A stretch of DNA of 64,000 nt, taken from assembly GCF_022352215.1 (NCBI RefSeq), contig NZ_JAKRWF010000002.1:868001-932000 (forward strand), read 5' to 3'. The notes below the pieces were generated by a model that had not been told where the DNA came from, did not search any database, and saw nothing but the letters and a program-made list of their open reading frames with translations. Each line of letters begins with the position of its first letter. The first letter of the stretch is position 1. Below, in pieces: positions 25,564 through 34,113 of the stretch. The stretch is from Flavihumibacter cheonanensis. Its GTDB lineage: Bacteria; Bacteroidota; Bacteroidia; Chitinophagales; Chitinophagaceae. A program made the translations under genes and the position numbers.

Positions 25564-26295
25564 ATGGCTAAGTACAAGTCACTATACCTGTGGATGCTCC
25601 TGCCTATGATCTTCATGCAGGCTGGGATCTTTGAGGATTATTGGGGCGATTTTAAAGAGAATGCCTGGTCGGTGCATGTGCATTACTGGACGGGTACGGT
25701 CTGGTATTTATTTCTCATTTTGCAACCCTATTATGCTACACATGGTCAGTTGGCAAGACACAGAACGCTGGGTATTATTGGTATGTTCATGGGAGGAGCT
25801 GTTTGTCTCACAGCACTAAGTATGTTATACCGCGATATTGAAACTACCCAATTGATTCGGGAAGTTCCCGGTAGGTTCGGTCCATTTGAAGGCTGGTTCT
25901 TTTTTGGTGTGGCGGCGCTGGAAATTGTTATGATGGTGGCATTTGGGGTCGCGGTTATCATGAGTATTATTGAACGTAAGCAGTTGGATCGCCATGCCTG
26001 GTGGCTGATTTCAACCGTGTTTATTATTATGATGCCGGCCCTTGGCAGAGGTATACAGAATGTACATATTGCTATGCAAATCAAGCAATGGCCGAATGTG
26101 GATATTATGTCATCTCTTTATTTTACCCAATTTATCATCATTGCGATGTTGCTGGGAGGTGCCTGGAAATACCAGCAATTAAGGCATCCGGCTACCTGGC
26201 TGGCGCTCGGAGTCAACCTCGTTACATTATTACTGGAGCCTATTGGACGTTCGGCAGCAGTTCAGCAATTTTTACAAACCATGATAAAAGGATAA
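25564..26295 (+). CDS. Seven-helix membrane protein, DUF2306-like
   Basis: 243 residues with about seven predicted transmembrane segments. The motif HRTLGIIGMF and conserved His residues in helices (HVHYW, HAWW) resemble the DUF2306 group of predicted heme-associated or quinone-associated membrane proteins. No catalytic site is known in that group. It lies 18 bases after the cupin gene and 7 bases before the next membrane protein, implying one operon. Confidence 0.6.
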   Translation: MAKYKSLYLWMLLPMIFMQAGIFEDYWGDFKENAWSVHVHYWTGTVWYLFLILQPYYATHGQLARHRTLGIIGMFMGGAVCLTALSMLYRDIETTQLIREVPGRFGPFEGWFFFGVAALEIVMMVAFGVAVIMSIIERKQLDRHAWWLISTVFIIMMPALGRGIQNVHIAMQIKQWPNVDIMSSLYFTQFIIIAMLLGGAWKYQQLRHPATWLALGVNLVTLLLEPIGRSAAVQQFLQTMIKG

Positions 26296-26302
26296 GGGGA
26301 TT

Positions 26303-26725
26303 ATGAGTGGAGTCCACCTGATACTTCTTGCAACCGGCTTCATTGGTATGCTGCCACTCGCCGTGATCCTGTGGAAACGGCACCGGTTTCTTAAGCTGAT
26401 GAAAGAAGGAATCCCGGCAAATGCAAGGGTATTCGAAAAGCGGCGTGCTATCAAATCGGGGTATGAGCTTGTTTATTATTCTTACTACGGACTGGATGGT
26501 AAAATATACAGCAATACCATTATTGCAAATCCGGGAAAATTCAAACGAAATGATGTAATTGAAATCCGGATGGATCGGGTAAATTACAGAAGGAGTGCAG
26601 TACCCGGACCTACCTATTCTTTCTGGATTATTGGTTTTGGTTTACTGATAGCCATTTTCATTTGGGTTATGGTCATTAAATTATTTGAAATGGTGGAAGG
26701 AACAACAATTAGTTTCAATGCGTAG
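26303..26725 (+). CDS. Two-helix membrane protein, DUF3592-like
   Basis: 140 residues: transmembrane helices at about 5-22 and 107-128 flank a soluble beta domain (ANARVFEKRRAIKSGYELVYYSYYGLDG) that resembles DUF3592. The function is unknown. It follows the previous gene after 7 bases and its stop codon overlaps the start of the next gene, so expression is coupled. Confidence 0.6.
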   Translation: MSGVHLILLATGFIGMLPLAVILWKRHRFLKLMKEGIPANARVFEKRRAIKSGYELVYYSYYGLDGKIYSNTIIANPGKFKRNDVIEIRMDRVNYRRSAVPGPTYSFWIIGFGLLIAIFIWVMVIKLFEMVEGTTISFNA

Positions 26726-27176
26726 TTTATACATTACCGTTATATTGGCATTGTTGTCAGGTTCTGTTTGCGGGCAATTAAGTGAAATCAAAACCGATAG
26801 TCCCGACTGGATATTATATGGCCAGGTGAAATATGTTGGTCCGGCGAAAGCCAGCCTTCAATTCATTCCGCATGAAACGGATTCAACCTTTTTGCTGCTG
26901 CTTTGGGATCAGCGTCCTGAATTGAAAAATTATTTCAGCATTCGGTTTAGCAGTCGAGGTAATACGGTAGAACAATTGTATGATGTCCTGATGTCATTTT
27001 TTGAAAAAGAAAACAGAAATGATAAGCAGCAGATTCGCCGATTTCAATTGGGGACTGAACAACTTTCGGTTTATCGTTCCCCAACAATTGGTGCGCAGGC
27101 AATCATCTTATCCACTCAAAAAGGAAGGATCGAACTTAAGAAAGGCGAGATTAATCGCCTGTTCAGGAAGCAATGA
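26718..27176 (+). CDS. Secreted hypothetical protein
   Basis: 152 residues beginning with a signal peptide (MRSLYITVILALLSGSVCGQ). The mature protein is mixed alpha/beta with no recognised motif. The open frame could extend to 26685, but the ATG at 26718 produces the signal peptide and overlaps the preceding stop by 8 bases. It is the last gene of the 24868-27176 group and overlaps the convergent DoxX-like gene by 14 bases. Confidence 0.65.
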   Translation: MRSLYITVILALLSGSVCGQLSEIKTDSPDWILYGQVKYVGPAKASLQFIPHETDSTFLLLLWDQRPELKNYFSIRFSSRGNTVEQLYDVLMSFFEKENRNDKQQIRRFQLGTEQLSVYRSPTIGAQAIILSTQKGRIELKKGEINRLFRKQ

Positions 27177-27564
27177 TGGCTGTAGCAGGTGTTACAGTAG
27201 ATTTTCGTTTGTCTTTGTATCGATAGGAAATGGCCAGTACCAGCAGCACTACCACCGGCATCAGGATATAGCCAATATTTTTGTCCACAACTACATGACT
27301 TACTATCGCAAAAAGCAGGTTATAGGTTAATCCGGCATAAGCCCATTCTTTTAGTTTGGCTGGTACCTGCGGAAGCAGTATGGCCAAAGATCCAAGGAAC
27401 TTACAGAGAATCAATGCCACTGCGAAATAGTCGGGGTATCCAAGTGGTTTTGTGCCTGCATTGGTGTATTGAGGAGCAAAGAGCAGGGTGCTGATCGGCA
27501 TAATACCTTCCATCAGAAAGATAATAATAGTTGCCGCCCAGAAAATAATCGTATTCTTTTTCAT
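27163..27564 (-). CDS. DoxX-like four-helix membrane protein
   Basis: 133 residues with four transmembrane helices; the segments YPDYFAVALILCKFLGSLAILLP and LKEWAYAGLTYNLLFAIVSH are typical of the DoxX_2-type family. Characterised relatives affect quinone or thiol homeostasis, but most are uncharacterised. The start at 27564 (MKKNTIIF) is chosen because upstream codons do not extend the family N-terminus. It is convergent with the secreted protein at 26718 (14-base overlap) and divergent from the GH130 lipoprotein. Confidence 0.7.
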   Translation of the reverse strand: MKKNTIIFWAATIIIFLMEGIMPISTLLFAPQYTNAGTKPLGYPDYFAVALILCKFLGSLAILLPQVPAKLKEWAYAGLTYNLLFAIVSHVVVDKNIGYILMPVVVLLVLAISYRYKDKRKSTVTPATAIIAS

Positions 27565-27674
27565 GTGATTGATTTTTACAAAGTTGTTGTATGGCAACAA
27601 GTTTAAAGGGTGGCTGAAACGACAAATTGAGGGGGAAATTTGTTATCCTGTCTGAATATTTTGCATATTTAGGT

Positions 27675-28829
27675 ATGAAAAACAGATTACTTGCCTTTTC
27701 CCTTGGAGCTTCCTTCTATTTACTTGCGGGTTGTAAAAATCAGCCAGCGCAAACAGACTTGAATCAGTCCTGGATGCTTACCGGTTTTGAAAAAATTGAT
27801 TCTGTTAATCCATGCCTTACACCTGGTTTGAATAGTTTTATGGATCCTCTTATGGATAAAGAGGTGGAATGGGAAAAGAAGGATGTCTTTAATCCAGCTG
27901 CAGTGGTTCGTAATGGAAAAGTATATCTTTTATACAGAGCAGAAGATACGATCGGTCGTTATAATGGAACTTCTAGAATCGGTCTCGCTGAAAGTGAGGA
28001 TGGCATTCATTTTATAAAAAGAAAAGAGCCGGTATTGTTTCCTCAGCAGGATGCGTTTAAATCTTTTGAATGGGAAGGCGGTTGTGAAGACCCGCGTATT
28101 GTGGAAGATTCATCCGGACGGTATATTCTAACCTATACTGCGTATGATGGTACCACAGCTAGACTAATGGTTGCCAGCTCAACTGATCTGGTACACTGGA
28201 CAAAACATGGCTCGGTGTTTAATAGGGCGGAAGGTGGCAAGTATGTAAATATCTGGTCAAAATCCGGTTCAATTATTGCCAAAAGGGAAGGTGATAAATT
28301 GATTGCCACCCGTGTCAATGGGAAATACTGGATGTACTGGGGCGAGTCAAATATTTATGCTGCAACTTCTGATAACCTGATCGACTGGACCCCGGTGCCT
28401 GAACCTGATCCGGCAAAACGCTCCTATGATACCTTGCGCAAGCACGAAACCTTTAAAGTAGTTTTTACTCCGAGGAAAGGAAAATTTGATAGTTACCTGG
28501 TTGAGCCTGGTCCTCCTGCTATCTTCACTGAAAAGGGAATTCTCTTCCTTTATAACAGTCGAAATGATCCGGAAAACGGAGACACCAGCTTGCCAAAAGG
28601 TACTTATGCTGGTGGGCAAATTTTGGCCGATGCAACTGATCCAATGAAAGTAGTTGAGCGTTCAGACAACTATTTCATAAAACCAGACCGGCCATTTGAA
28701 ATCACCGGACAGGTAAACAATGTAATATTCCTGGAGGGATTGGTACCATTTAAGAATAAATGGTTTATGTATTACGGCACAGCGGATTCAAAAATTGGAG
28801 TAGCAATTAGTAGCCAGGAATTGAAATAA
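27675..28829 (+). CDS. GH130-family glycosidase/phosphorylase lipoprotein
   Basis: 384 residues with a strong lipobox (LLAGC, Cys20), so it is surface or periplasmic. The rest is a five-bladed propeller of the GH130 type: NPAAVVRNGKVYLLYRAED, the conserved GGCEDPRIV catalytic segment, and blade repeats such as GRYILTYTAYDGTTARL. GH130 enzymes phosphorolyse or hydrolyse beta-mannosides; a lipid-anchored extracytoplasmic member is more likely a hydrolase than a phosphorylase. The ATG at 27675 is preferred to the frame opening at 27627. A GH26 mannanase lies 26.7 kb away in this window, a possible metabolic partner. Confidence 0.85.
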   Translation: MKNRLLAFSLGASFYLLAGCKNQPAQTDLNQSWMLTGFEKIDSVNPCLTPGLNSFMDPLMDKEVEWEKKDVFNPAAVVRNGKVYLLYRAEDTIGRYNGTSRIGLAESEDGIHFIKRKEPVLFPQQDAFKSFEWEGGCEDPRIVEDSSGRYILTYTAYDGTTARLMVASSTDLVHWTKHGSVFNRAEGGKYVNIWSKSGSIIAKREGDKLIATRVNGKYWMYWGESNIYAATSDNLIDWTPVPEPDPAKRSYDTLRKHETFKVVFTPRKGKFDSYLVEPGPPAIFTEKGILFLYNSRNDPENGDTSLPKGTYAGGQILADATDPMKVVERSDNYFIKPDRPFEITGQVNNVIFLEGLVPFKNKWFMYYGTADSKIGVAISSQELK

Positions 28830-28896
28830 TCAATTTGAATCAGGAATTTATCTATTTCGTTCACTGAATTCAACGTTTCATAACGGTTACTATTCT

Positions 28897-28940
28897 AAAA
28901 GGGTTGTTACAGGTTTAATATTGTCTGAAACAACCCTTTT
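28897..28940 (+). promoter_or_regulatory. 12-bp hairpin abutting the start codon of the next gene
   Basis: AAAAGGGTTGTT (28897-28908) and AACAACCCTTTT (28929-28940) are perfect 12-bp complements, extended inside by CAG/CTG after one mismatch. The right arm ends 3 bases before the ATG at 28944, so the ribosome-binding region would be buried. It could be the terminator of the GH130 gene or an attenuator/thermosensor for the DUF1772-like gene. Confidence 0.55.
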
Positions 28941-28943
28941 CTT

Positions 28944-29420
28944 ATGGATATCAGAGGTATAATATTTGCGTTAGCACGACTTGGATTTTCAGTTGTAATA
29001 GGCGGAGCCATCTATGAACACATAGCAGTGGTGCCGCAATGGAGTATGGCGGCACCAGCTTCTCTTGCTATGTTTCAAGGTGAATATGGCCTTCGTCCTG
29101 GCCCATTCTGGATGATGATTCACCCGGTTACCCTTGTTTTTATGGGACTTTCCCTTCTACTATTCTGGAAAACATCTTTCAGGCAAGGCCTTCTGATTAC
29201 CTTATCAGGATATATCCTGGTTTTAGTAATTACCTTTATTTATTTCGTTCCTGAACTTCTTTCAATTACAGGCTCAGCATATTCGGTTGACGTTGATCCT
29301 ATACTTACCAGTCGCTCCCGGTTATGGGAAACACTCAGCCTTGTACGACTCGCCTTTCTGATTGTTCTTGCGGTAATACTTTTAAAACCAAGAGAATTGA
29401 CATTAAAAAAAGCAACCTAA
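28944..29420 (+). CDS. DUF1772-like four-helix membrane protein
   Basis: 158 residues with four predicted transmembrane helices. The segment GGAIYEHIAVVPQWSMAAP and the C-terminal RLWETLSLVRLAFL helix resemble the DUF1772/anthrone-oxygenase-like family. The function is unknown. No later Met gives a complete first helix, so the ATG at 28944 is retained although it sits directly behind a 12-bp hairpin. It overlaps the convergent small gene by 4 bases. Confidence 0.6.
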   Translation: MDIRGIIFALARLGFSVVIGGAIYEHIAVVPQWSMAAPASLAMFQGEYGLRPGPFWMMIHPVTLVFMGLSLLLFWKTSFRQGLLITLSGYILVLVITFIYFVPELLSITGSAYSVDVDPILTSRSRLWETLSLVRLAFLIVLAVILLKPRELTLKKAT

Positions 29421-29704
29421 TTCGTTTCGTTCATCCGGATCTGAATGATCGAATCTATGCTGAATGTTATATTGTTTTCTTCTGCTGCTTTGAAGAGATT
29501 GTTTAGTTCATCCCGATTCTGTTTTAATTCATCAATCCTGCTCTGGGATCCATATTCAGGTTTTCCAAATCTTTCCATCAAACTGAAGTTTTTCATTTGA
29601 TGGAAATTGATTTTATTGTTTAACAAGGTGATTAAAATATCCTTTGCTTCTTCTGCTGAAAAATTTCCTTTTATCAGGGTAATATTCTTTGTTGTTTCTG
29701 ACAT
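29417..29704 (-). CDS. Small paralogous protein B of unknown function
   Basis: 95-residue soluble protein. It shares with its upstream neighbour the pattern LI-x-G-x-F near the N-terminus, then D-I/L-x-x-x-L, K-I-x-x-H, R-I-x-x-L, L-x-x-x-F and a C-terminal I-x-S-x-I-x-I strand, so the two are tandem paralogues. This copy keeps the KINFHQMKNFSLMERFG block, which I associate with a conserved but uncharacterised Bacteroidota family. It starts 2 bases after the other copy and belongs to the icd transcript. A predicted coiled-coil-like helix lies in the middle. Confidence 0.65.
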   Translation of the reverse strand: MSETTKNITLIKGNFSAEEAKDILITLLNNKINFHQMKNFSLMERFGKPEYGSQSRIDELKQNRDELNNLFKAAEENNITFSIDSIIQIRMNETN

Positions 29705-29706
29705 GG

Positions 29707-29952
29707 TTATGCAATTTCTATGTTTGATTGAATAGCTATTCTGTTGCTTTGCTGATTGAATTCCTCCCTTAGTTTGGCTAAATCCATTTGAAGCTGACGA
29801 ATCCTTCCTTCTCTTCTTTCGATGTCCTCTTCATTTTCAGAACGACCGATTTTGTTTTCATGGTAACGAATTTTTACCTGAACGAGTTCGGTGATAAGAT
29901 CCAGTGCATCTTCCTTTTCAAAGCTACCCTGGATGAGTTGTAATGGATTCAT
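29707..29952 (-). CDS. Small paralogous protein A of unknown function
   Basis: 81-residue soluble protein, paralogous to the following gene (shared LIQGSF/LIKGNF, KIRYHENK/KINFHQMK, RIRQL/RIDEL and a C-terminal IQSNIEI/SIIQI strand). It is rich in charged helix (ENEEDIERREGRIRQLQMDLAKLREEF). No known function. It starts 19 bases after the end of isocitrate dehydrogenase on the same strand, so it is likely co-transcribed with icd. Confidence 0.65.
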   Translation of the reverse strand: MNPLQLIQGSFEKEDALDLITELVQVKIRYHENKIGRSENEEDIERREGRIRQLQMDLAKLREEFNQQSNRIAIQSNIEIA

Positions 29953-29971
29953 GATTTTCAGTTTTACTGGT

Positions 29972-31408
29972 TTATTGGCCCTGTCCCAGGGAGTATCCCT
30001 GTTTGCCGTTGAAATTGTAGAGATTCTCTGTTTTGATACTGTCGATTCCCTGTTCTTCTGCGCGACTCAGCAATTGAATGATATGCTGTTTGCTGATTGG
30101 ATGACCGTTTACCGGTTTGAAGCGACATCTCCAGTGGTCTGTACAAAATGTTTCTTCAAATCCATCCGGCCATACTTTAATACCGCGGTTGGTAATCATG
30201 CTTAGTGTTACCTCGTTGTCCCCAATTTTTTTAACTTGTTCCGCCAGTTCATTTGGATTAGTACCTGACCAGTGTACAAAAACATCCACTCCTACCAGTT
30301 CTTTATTAGCTGGCTCCTTACGTTTGTACGTGGGCAGGTTCATCGTTGACCCCTTGGGGAATTGAACCGGTTTTAAAGTTGCGGGCTGTTGTCCGAGGTT
30401 GGCGATTACTGCCTGGGCAAATTCTTTGGTGCCTACCAGTTGTTTACTGGTACCTTCTTTATAGATGTCATAGGTGTGAATACCATCTTCCATCGTCTTC
30501 AACCAGGCGTTTTGAACTTTCTCCGCAACTTCGGATTGGCCGATATGATTCAACATCAGGATAGCGCCCTGGAGCAATCCGGATGGATTGGCCACATTTT
30601 GTCCGGCTCTTCTGGGTGCTGATCCATGGATTGCTTCAAACATAGCGCAGCTTTCCCCGATGTTGGAAGAGCCAGCTAGTCCTACTGAACCGGTAATCTG
30701 GGCAGCTACATCTGATAATACATCACCGTATAAATTCGGCATCACAATCACATCAAAGGCTTCCGGGGTATCGGCCATTTTGGCTGCACCTATATCGATG
30801 ATCCAATGTTCATTTTCTATCTCCGGATATTCGGCTGCAATCTCGTTAAACACCTGGTGAAACAATCCATCTGTTTGTTTCATGATATTGTCCTTAGTAA
30901 AGCAGGTTACTTTTTTCCGGCCGTACTGCTTGGCGTATTCAAAAGCGTATCGTACAATTTTTTCACATCCGGGCCGACTGATCAGTTTCAGGCACTGAAC
31001 TACTTCATCAGTTTGCTGGTGTTCAATACCGGCATAGAGATCTTCTTCATTTTCCCGGATGATTACGATATCCATGGTAGGATGCTTGGTCTTCACATAG
31101 GGGTGAAGGCTGAAACAAGGTCTTACATTGGCATAGAGTCCCAGGAATTTTCGGGTTGTTACATTCAGGCTTTTGTAGCCGCCACCCTGAGGGGTAGTGA
31201 TGGGAGCTTTCAGGAAGATTTTGTTTTTACGGATGCTATCCCAGGCTTTCGGCGCAATACCTGCTGAATTTCCGGCCAGGTATACCTTTTCACCGACTTC
31301 TATTTCTTCGATTTCCAGTTGCGCACCTGCGGCTAAGATGATCTCCAGAGTGGCATCCATGATCTCCGGACCAATACCATCTCCTTTTGCTACTGTAATT
31401 TTTGTCAT
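29972..31408 (-). CDS. icd: NADP-dependent isocitrate dehydrogenase, long form
   Basis: 478 residues, longer than the approximately 416-residue E. coli enzyme because of a C-terminal extension of about 140 residues, as in the Thermus/Rickettsia-type enzymes. Recognisable are the N-terminal VAKGDGIGPEIMDA, the substrate phosphorylation-loop region, the RENEEDLYAGIEH motif, the metal-binding MPNLYGDVLSDVAAQITGS and EAIHGSAPRRAGQNVANPSG near the coenzyme site. It catalyses isocitrate to 2-oxoglutarate in the TCA cycle. Two small paralogous genes follow on the same transcript, and an inverted repeat lies immediately upstream. Confidence 0.93.
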   Translation of the reverse strand: MTKITVAKGDGIGPEIMDATLEIILAAGAQLEIEEIEVGEKVYLAGNSAGIAPKAWDSIRKNKIFLKAPITTPQGGGYKSLNVTTRKFLGLYANVRPCFSLHPYVKTKHPTMDIVIIRENEEDLYAGIEHQQTDEVVQCLKLISRPGCEKIVRYAFEYAKQYGRKKVTCFTKDNIMKQTDGLFHQVFNEIAAEYPEIENEHWIIDIGAAKMADTPEAFDVIVMPNLYGDVLSDVAAQITGSVGLAGSSNIGESCAMFEAIHGSAPRRAGQNVANPSGLLQGAILMLNHIGQSEVAEKVQNAWLKTMEDGIHTYDIYKEGTSKQLVGTKEFAQAVIANLGQQPATLKPVQFPKGSTMNLPTYKRKEPANKELVGVDVFVHWSGTNPNELAEQVKKIGDNEVTLSMITNRGIKVWPDGFEETFCTDHWRCRFKPVNGHPISKQHIIQLLSRAEEQGIDSIKTENLYNFNGKQGYSLGQGQ

Positions 31409-31411
31409 GGT

Positions 31412-31440
31412 TCAACTTTGTTTGTTGGCAGCAAAGTTGA
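31412..31440. promoter_or_regulatory. 9-bp inverted repeat upstream of icd
   Basis: TCAACTTTG (31412-31420) and CAAAGTTGA (31432-31440) are perfect inverted arms with an 11-base spacer, ending 3 bases before the icd start codon. On the minus strand the upstream arm reads CAACTTTG, one base from the TAnnTTTG promoter box. It is a candidate operator overlapping the promoter or a leader hairpin. Confidence 0.45.
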
Positions 31441-31499
31441 TAACTTAGATACATATAGTTATATTTATAGTTGGAATAGTAAATATAAAAATAGTTTAT

Positions 31500-32591
31500 A
31501 TGCTAATCTTCTTTTCCATACTGGCCATTCTGCTGATTACCGGACTGTTTTATATGCAGCAACCGATTTTTGGCAAAGCACCCGAAGGCAAACGAATGGA
31601 GCGCATCCGGCAGTCGCGCAATTTCCGGGACGGAAAATTTCAGAACCTCAGCTATACACCCAATCTTACGAAGGGGTATTCCTTCGCTGGTGTACTGTAT
31701 GATTTTTTCTTTAAAAAAGTGCCGGATAAAATGCCACCGGGTAACATTCCTTCTATCAAAACGGATTTGCATGCATTACCGTTGGACAGCAACCTGTTGG
31801 TTTGGTTTGGTCATTCTTCCTATTATCTGCAGATCAATGGCTTAAGGATATTGGTGGATCCGGTTTTCAGTGGTAATGCCTCACCAATTCCAGGTACTAC
31901 CAGGGCTTTTGCGGGCTCCAATGAATACCAGGTGAAGGATATTCCGGAGTTGGATTACCTGTTGATCAGTCATGATCACTACGATCACCTGGATTACAAA
32001 ACGGTAGTGGCACTTCAGCCAAACGTGAAAAAAGTGATTACCGGCTTAGGAGTTGGTGCGCATCTGGAATACTGGGGGTATGCACCCGAACAGCTTAATG
32101 AGTTGGATTGGGAGGATTCTATTACACTTTCCAATGGCAGCCTGCTTCATGCTTTGCCAGCCAGGCATTTCAGTGGCAGAACCTTCACCCGAAACAATAC
32201 CCTTTGGCTTGCATTTCTGCTGGAGGTAGGATCAAAGAAACTATACCTGGGTGGTGATAGTGGATATGACAGCCATTTTGCAGCTATAGGTAAAAGATTT
32301 GGCGAAATAGATCTGGCCATTTTAGAGAATGGCCAGTACAACCTTGCCTGGCAGGCTATTCACTGTTTACCAGAGGAAGTGCTGAAAGCAGCAAAGGACC
32401 TGAATGCGAAAAAAGTGCTTCCGGTTCATAGCTCCAAATTTTCGCTGGCGCTTCACAGTTGGGATGAGCCATTGAAAGAATTGCATCGCCTCAATGAAAC
32501 CTACCAGGTCAATCTCCTAACTCCAAGAATTGGTGAACTGGTGAATCTTAACAGTGAGGAACATGCTTTCACAAATTGGTGGAGTGAATGA
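31500..32591 (+). CDS. Membrane-anchored MBL-fold hydrolase (UlaG/NAPE-PLD-like)
   Basis: 363 residues. An N-terminal hydrophobic helix (residues 2-19) anchors a metallo-beta-lactamase-fold domain. The zinc motif is SHDHYDHLD, with further ligands in ALPARHFSGR, LGGDSGYDSHF and VLPVHSSKF. The order and spacing are those of the UlaG/RomA/NAPE-PLD-like branch, whose members act on phospholipids or lactone-type substrates; the substrate here is unknown. It is divergent from icd and abuts the convergent lipoprotein gene without overlap. Confidence 0.85.
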   Translation: MLIFFSILAILLITGLFYMQQPIFGKAPEGKRMERIRQSRNFRDGKFQNLSYTPNLTKGYSFAGVLYDFFFKKVPDKMPPGNIPSIKTDLHALPLDSNLLVWFGHSSYYLQINGLRILVDPVFSGNASPIPGTTRAFAGSNEYQVKDIPELDYLLISHDHYDHLDYKTVVALQPNVKKVITGLGVGAHLEYWGYAPEQLNELDWEDSITLSNGSLLHALPARHFSGRTFTRNNTLWLAFLLEVGSKKLYLGGDSGYDSHFAAIGKRFGEIDLAILENGQYNLAWQAIHCLPEEVLKAAKDLNAKKVLPVHSSKFSLALHSWDEPLKELHRLNETYQVNLLTPRIGELVNLNSEEHAFTNWWSE

Positions 32592-33008
32592 TCACCGGAT
32601 GGGATGAATAAAATAAAATGTCTCTGGCATATTAGTCAGAATAGCCAAACAGGTTGCATTTTCACAATTATAGGTGGGAGGGTTTTTTGAAATCAGTACT
32701 TTGAAAGAACTGGGTTCAAAGCTCCCATCATTGTTCGGATATAGATTGGTATTTGAATATTCTGAGCAAAGTAACTGGCTTGAAAACAGGCCATCGTATT
32801 CTTTCCCCTTGTAAGTAAAATTCTGCTCTCCGTATTTTTTAAGTGACTCTTCCTGGATTTCAAAGATAACGGAACCGCATAGGGCATCAATAGCTTTTAC
32901 GGTAACAATTGTTTCTCCGGTTAGTTCCTGCTGTTGATTTACTTTCTGGCAGGCGGTAAAAAATAACGCAGATGTTAATAACGCAAGACAAAGCTTTCGC
33001 ATATACAT
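32592..33008 (-). CDS. Small lipoprotein, unknown function
   Basis: 138 residues. The signal peptide ends in a lipobox FFTAC (Cys20). The mature part has several cysteines (LCGSV, LLCSEY, NCENATCL) that could form disulfides in the periplasm. No family is recognised. A second Met two codons later (33002) is an equally good start. The stop is immediately adjacent to that of the MBL gene on the opposite strand. Confidence 0.6.
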   Translation of the reverse strand: MYMRKLCLALLTSALFFTACQKVNQQQELTGETIVTVKAIDALCGSVIFEIQEESLKKYGEQNFTYKGKEYDGLFSSQLLCSEYSNTNLYPNNDGSFEPSSFKVLISKNPPTYNCENATCLAILTNMPETFYFIHPIR

Positions 33009-33091
33009 TAAATTTTGGTTCTCTTGTAAGGCTTGACAAAAGCTTTTTCATTAGCGTTGCATCCCTACCGTATTTATAGTAGTTTTAACCC

Positions 33092-34108
33092 ATGGCAACT
33101 GTTTCGCTCAAGGATATTGCTGAAAAGGCCGGTGTTTCGGTCACCCTGGTTTCCTACGTGCTTAATAATCAGCATGAAAACCGGATTAAAAAGGAAACTG
33201 CGGATAAGATTCGGAAAGTGGCTAAATCACTTCATTACCAGAAAAATATTGTCGCGCGGAGTCTGAAGACCAATAAAACCCAGAGTATAGGTCTGATTGT
33301 TTCGGATATCGCTAATCCTTTTTTTGCGCAGTTGGCACGTTGTATTGAAGATGAAGCTGATCGCCAGGGTTATGCCGTCATTTTCGGCAGTTCGGATGAA
33401 GATCCCGCTAAATTTAAAAGGGTACTTGATTTTATGTCCACCCGCCAGGTAGATGGCCTGATCATTGCGGCACCTGCGGGAAGTGAGTCATTCATCCGAA
33501 GTTTAAAAAAATCAAAGGTTCCATTCCTATTAATCGATCGCTATTTCCCGGGTATTTCCTGTGATTACGTGGGACTGAATAATTTTGATGCCGCACAACT
33601 GGCAATCCGGCAATTACTGTCGCAAAAGAAAACCCGGATTGGTATGCTTGCCTTCAGTAATCCATTGCATACACTTCAGGAGCGAACTCGGGGGTATGAA
33701 GAAGCCCTGCGCTCAGCAGGCATACGGCTGGAAAAGTCAAGGGTTAAGCAGTTGGGTACTTCTGTTAGTTATGCTGAGGTAAAAGCAGCCATGGATGCCT
33801 TACTCGACCAACCTAAATCGATCGATGCCATCTTTTGCGCATCCAATCTAATGTCGGGGTATTGTCTGCAATACATTCATGCGAAGCGAATAAAAGTGCC
33901 GGAACGTATTGCCCTTGTAGGCTTTGATAGTCTGGATGATTTTGAATTATTTGATGCGCCCTATGCGTATATACGGCAGCCTATACAGCAGATGGGCTCT
34001 CTGGCTATTCAGCGCTTACTCTCCAAACTAAATGGAACAACTAAAGCTGCTTTCCTGGAATTACAGGCCGAGCTTATTGTAAAGCAGCCGTCAAGACTTC
34101 CTGAATAA
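33092..34108 (+). CDS. LacI-family transcriptional regulator
   Basis: 338 residues. N-terminal LacI helix-turn-helix (SLKDIAEKAGVSVTLVSYVLNN) with hinge, then a periplasmic-binding-protein-like effector domain beginning QSIGLIVSDIANPFFAQLAR. It is convergent with the MFS exporter (5-base gap). The exporter promoter carries a perfect 16-bp palindrome with the central CG typical of LacI-family operators, so this protein is the obvious candidate regulator. Its effector is probably a sugar or related small molecule. Confidence 0.9.
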   Translation: MATVSLKDIAEKAGVSVTLVSYVLNNQHENRIKKETADKIRKVAKSLHYQKNIVARSLKTNKTQSIGLIVSDIANPFFAQLARCIEDEADRQGYAVIFGSSDEDPAKFKRVLDFMSTRQVDGLIIAAPAGSESFIRSLKKSKVPFLLIDRYFPGISCDYVGLNNFDAAQLAIRQLLSQKKTRIGMLAFSNPLHTLQERTRGYEEALRSAGIRLEKSRVKQLGTSVSYAEVKAAMDALLDQPKSIDAIFCASNLMSGYCLQYIHAKRIKVPERIALVGFDSLDDFELFDAPYAYIRQPIQQMGSLAIQRLLSKLNGTTKAAFLELQAELIVKQPSRLPE

Positions 34109-34113
34109 ATAGC

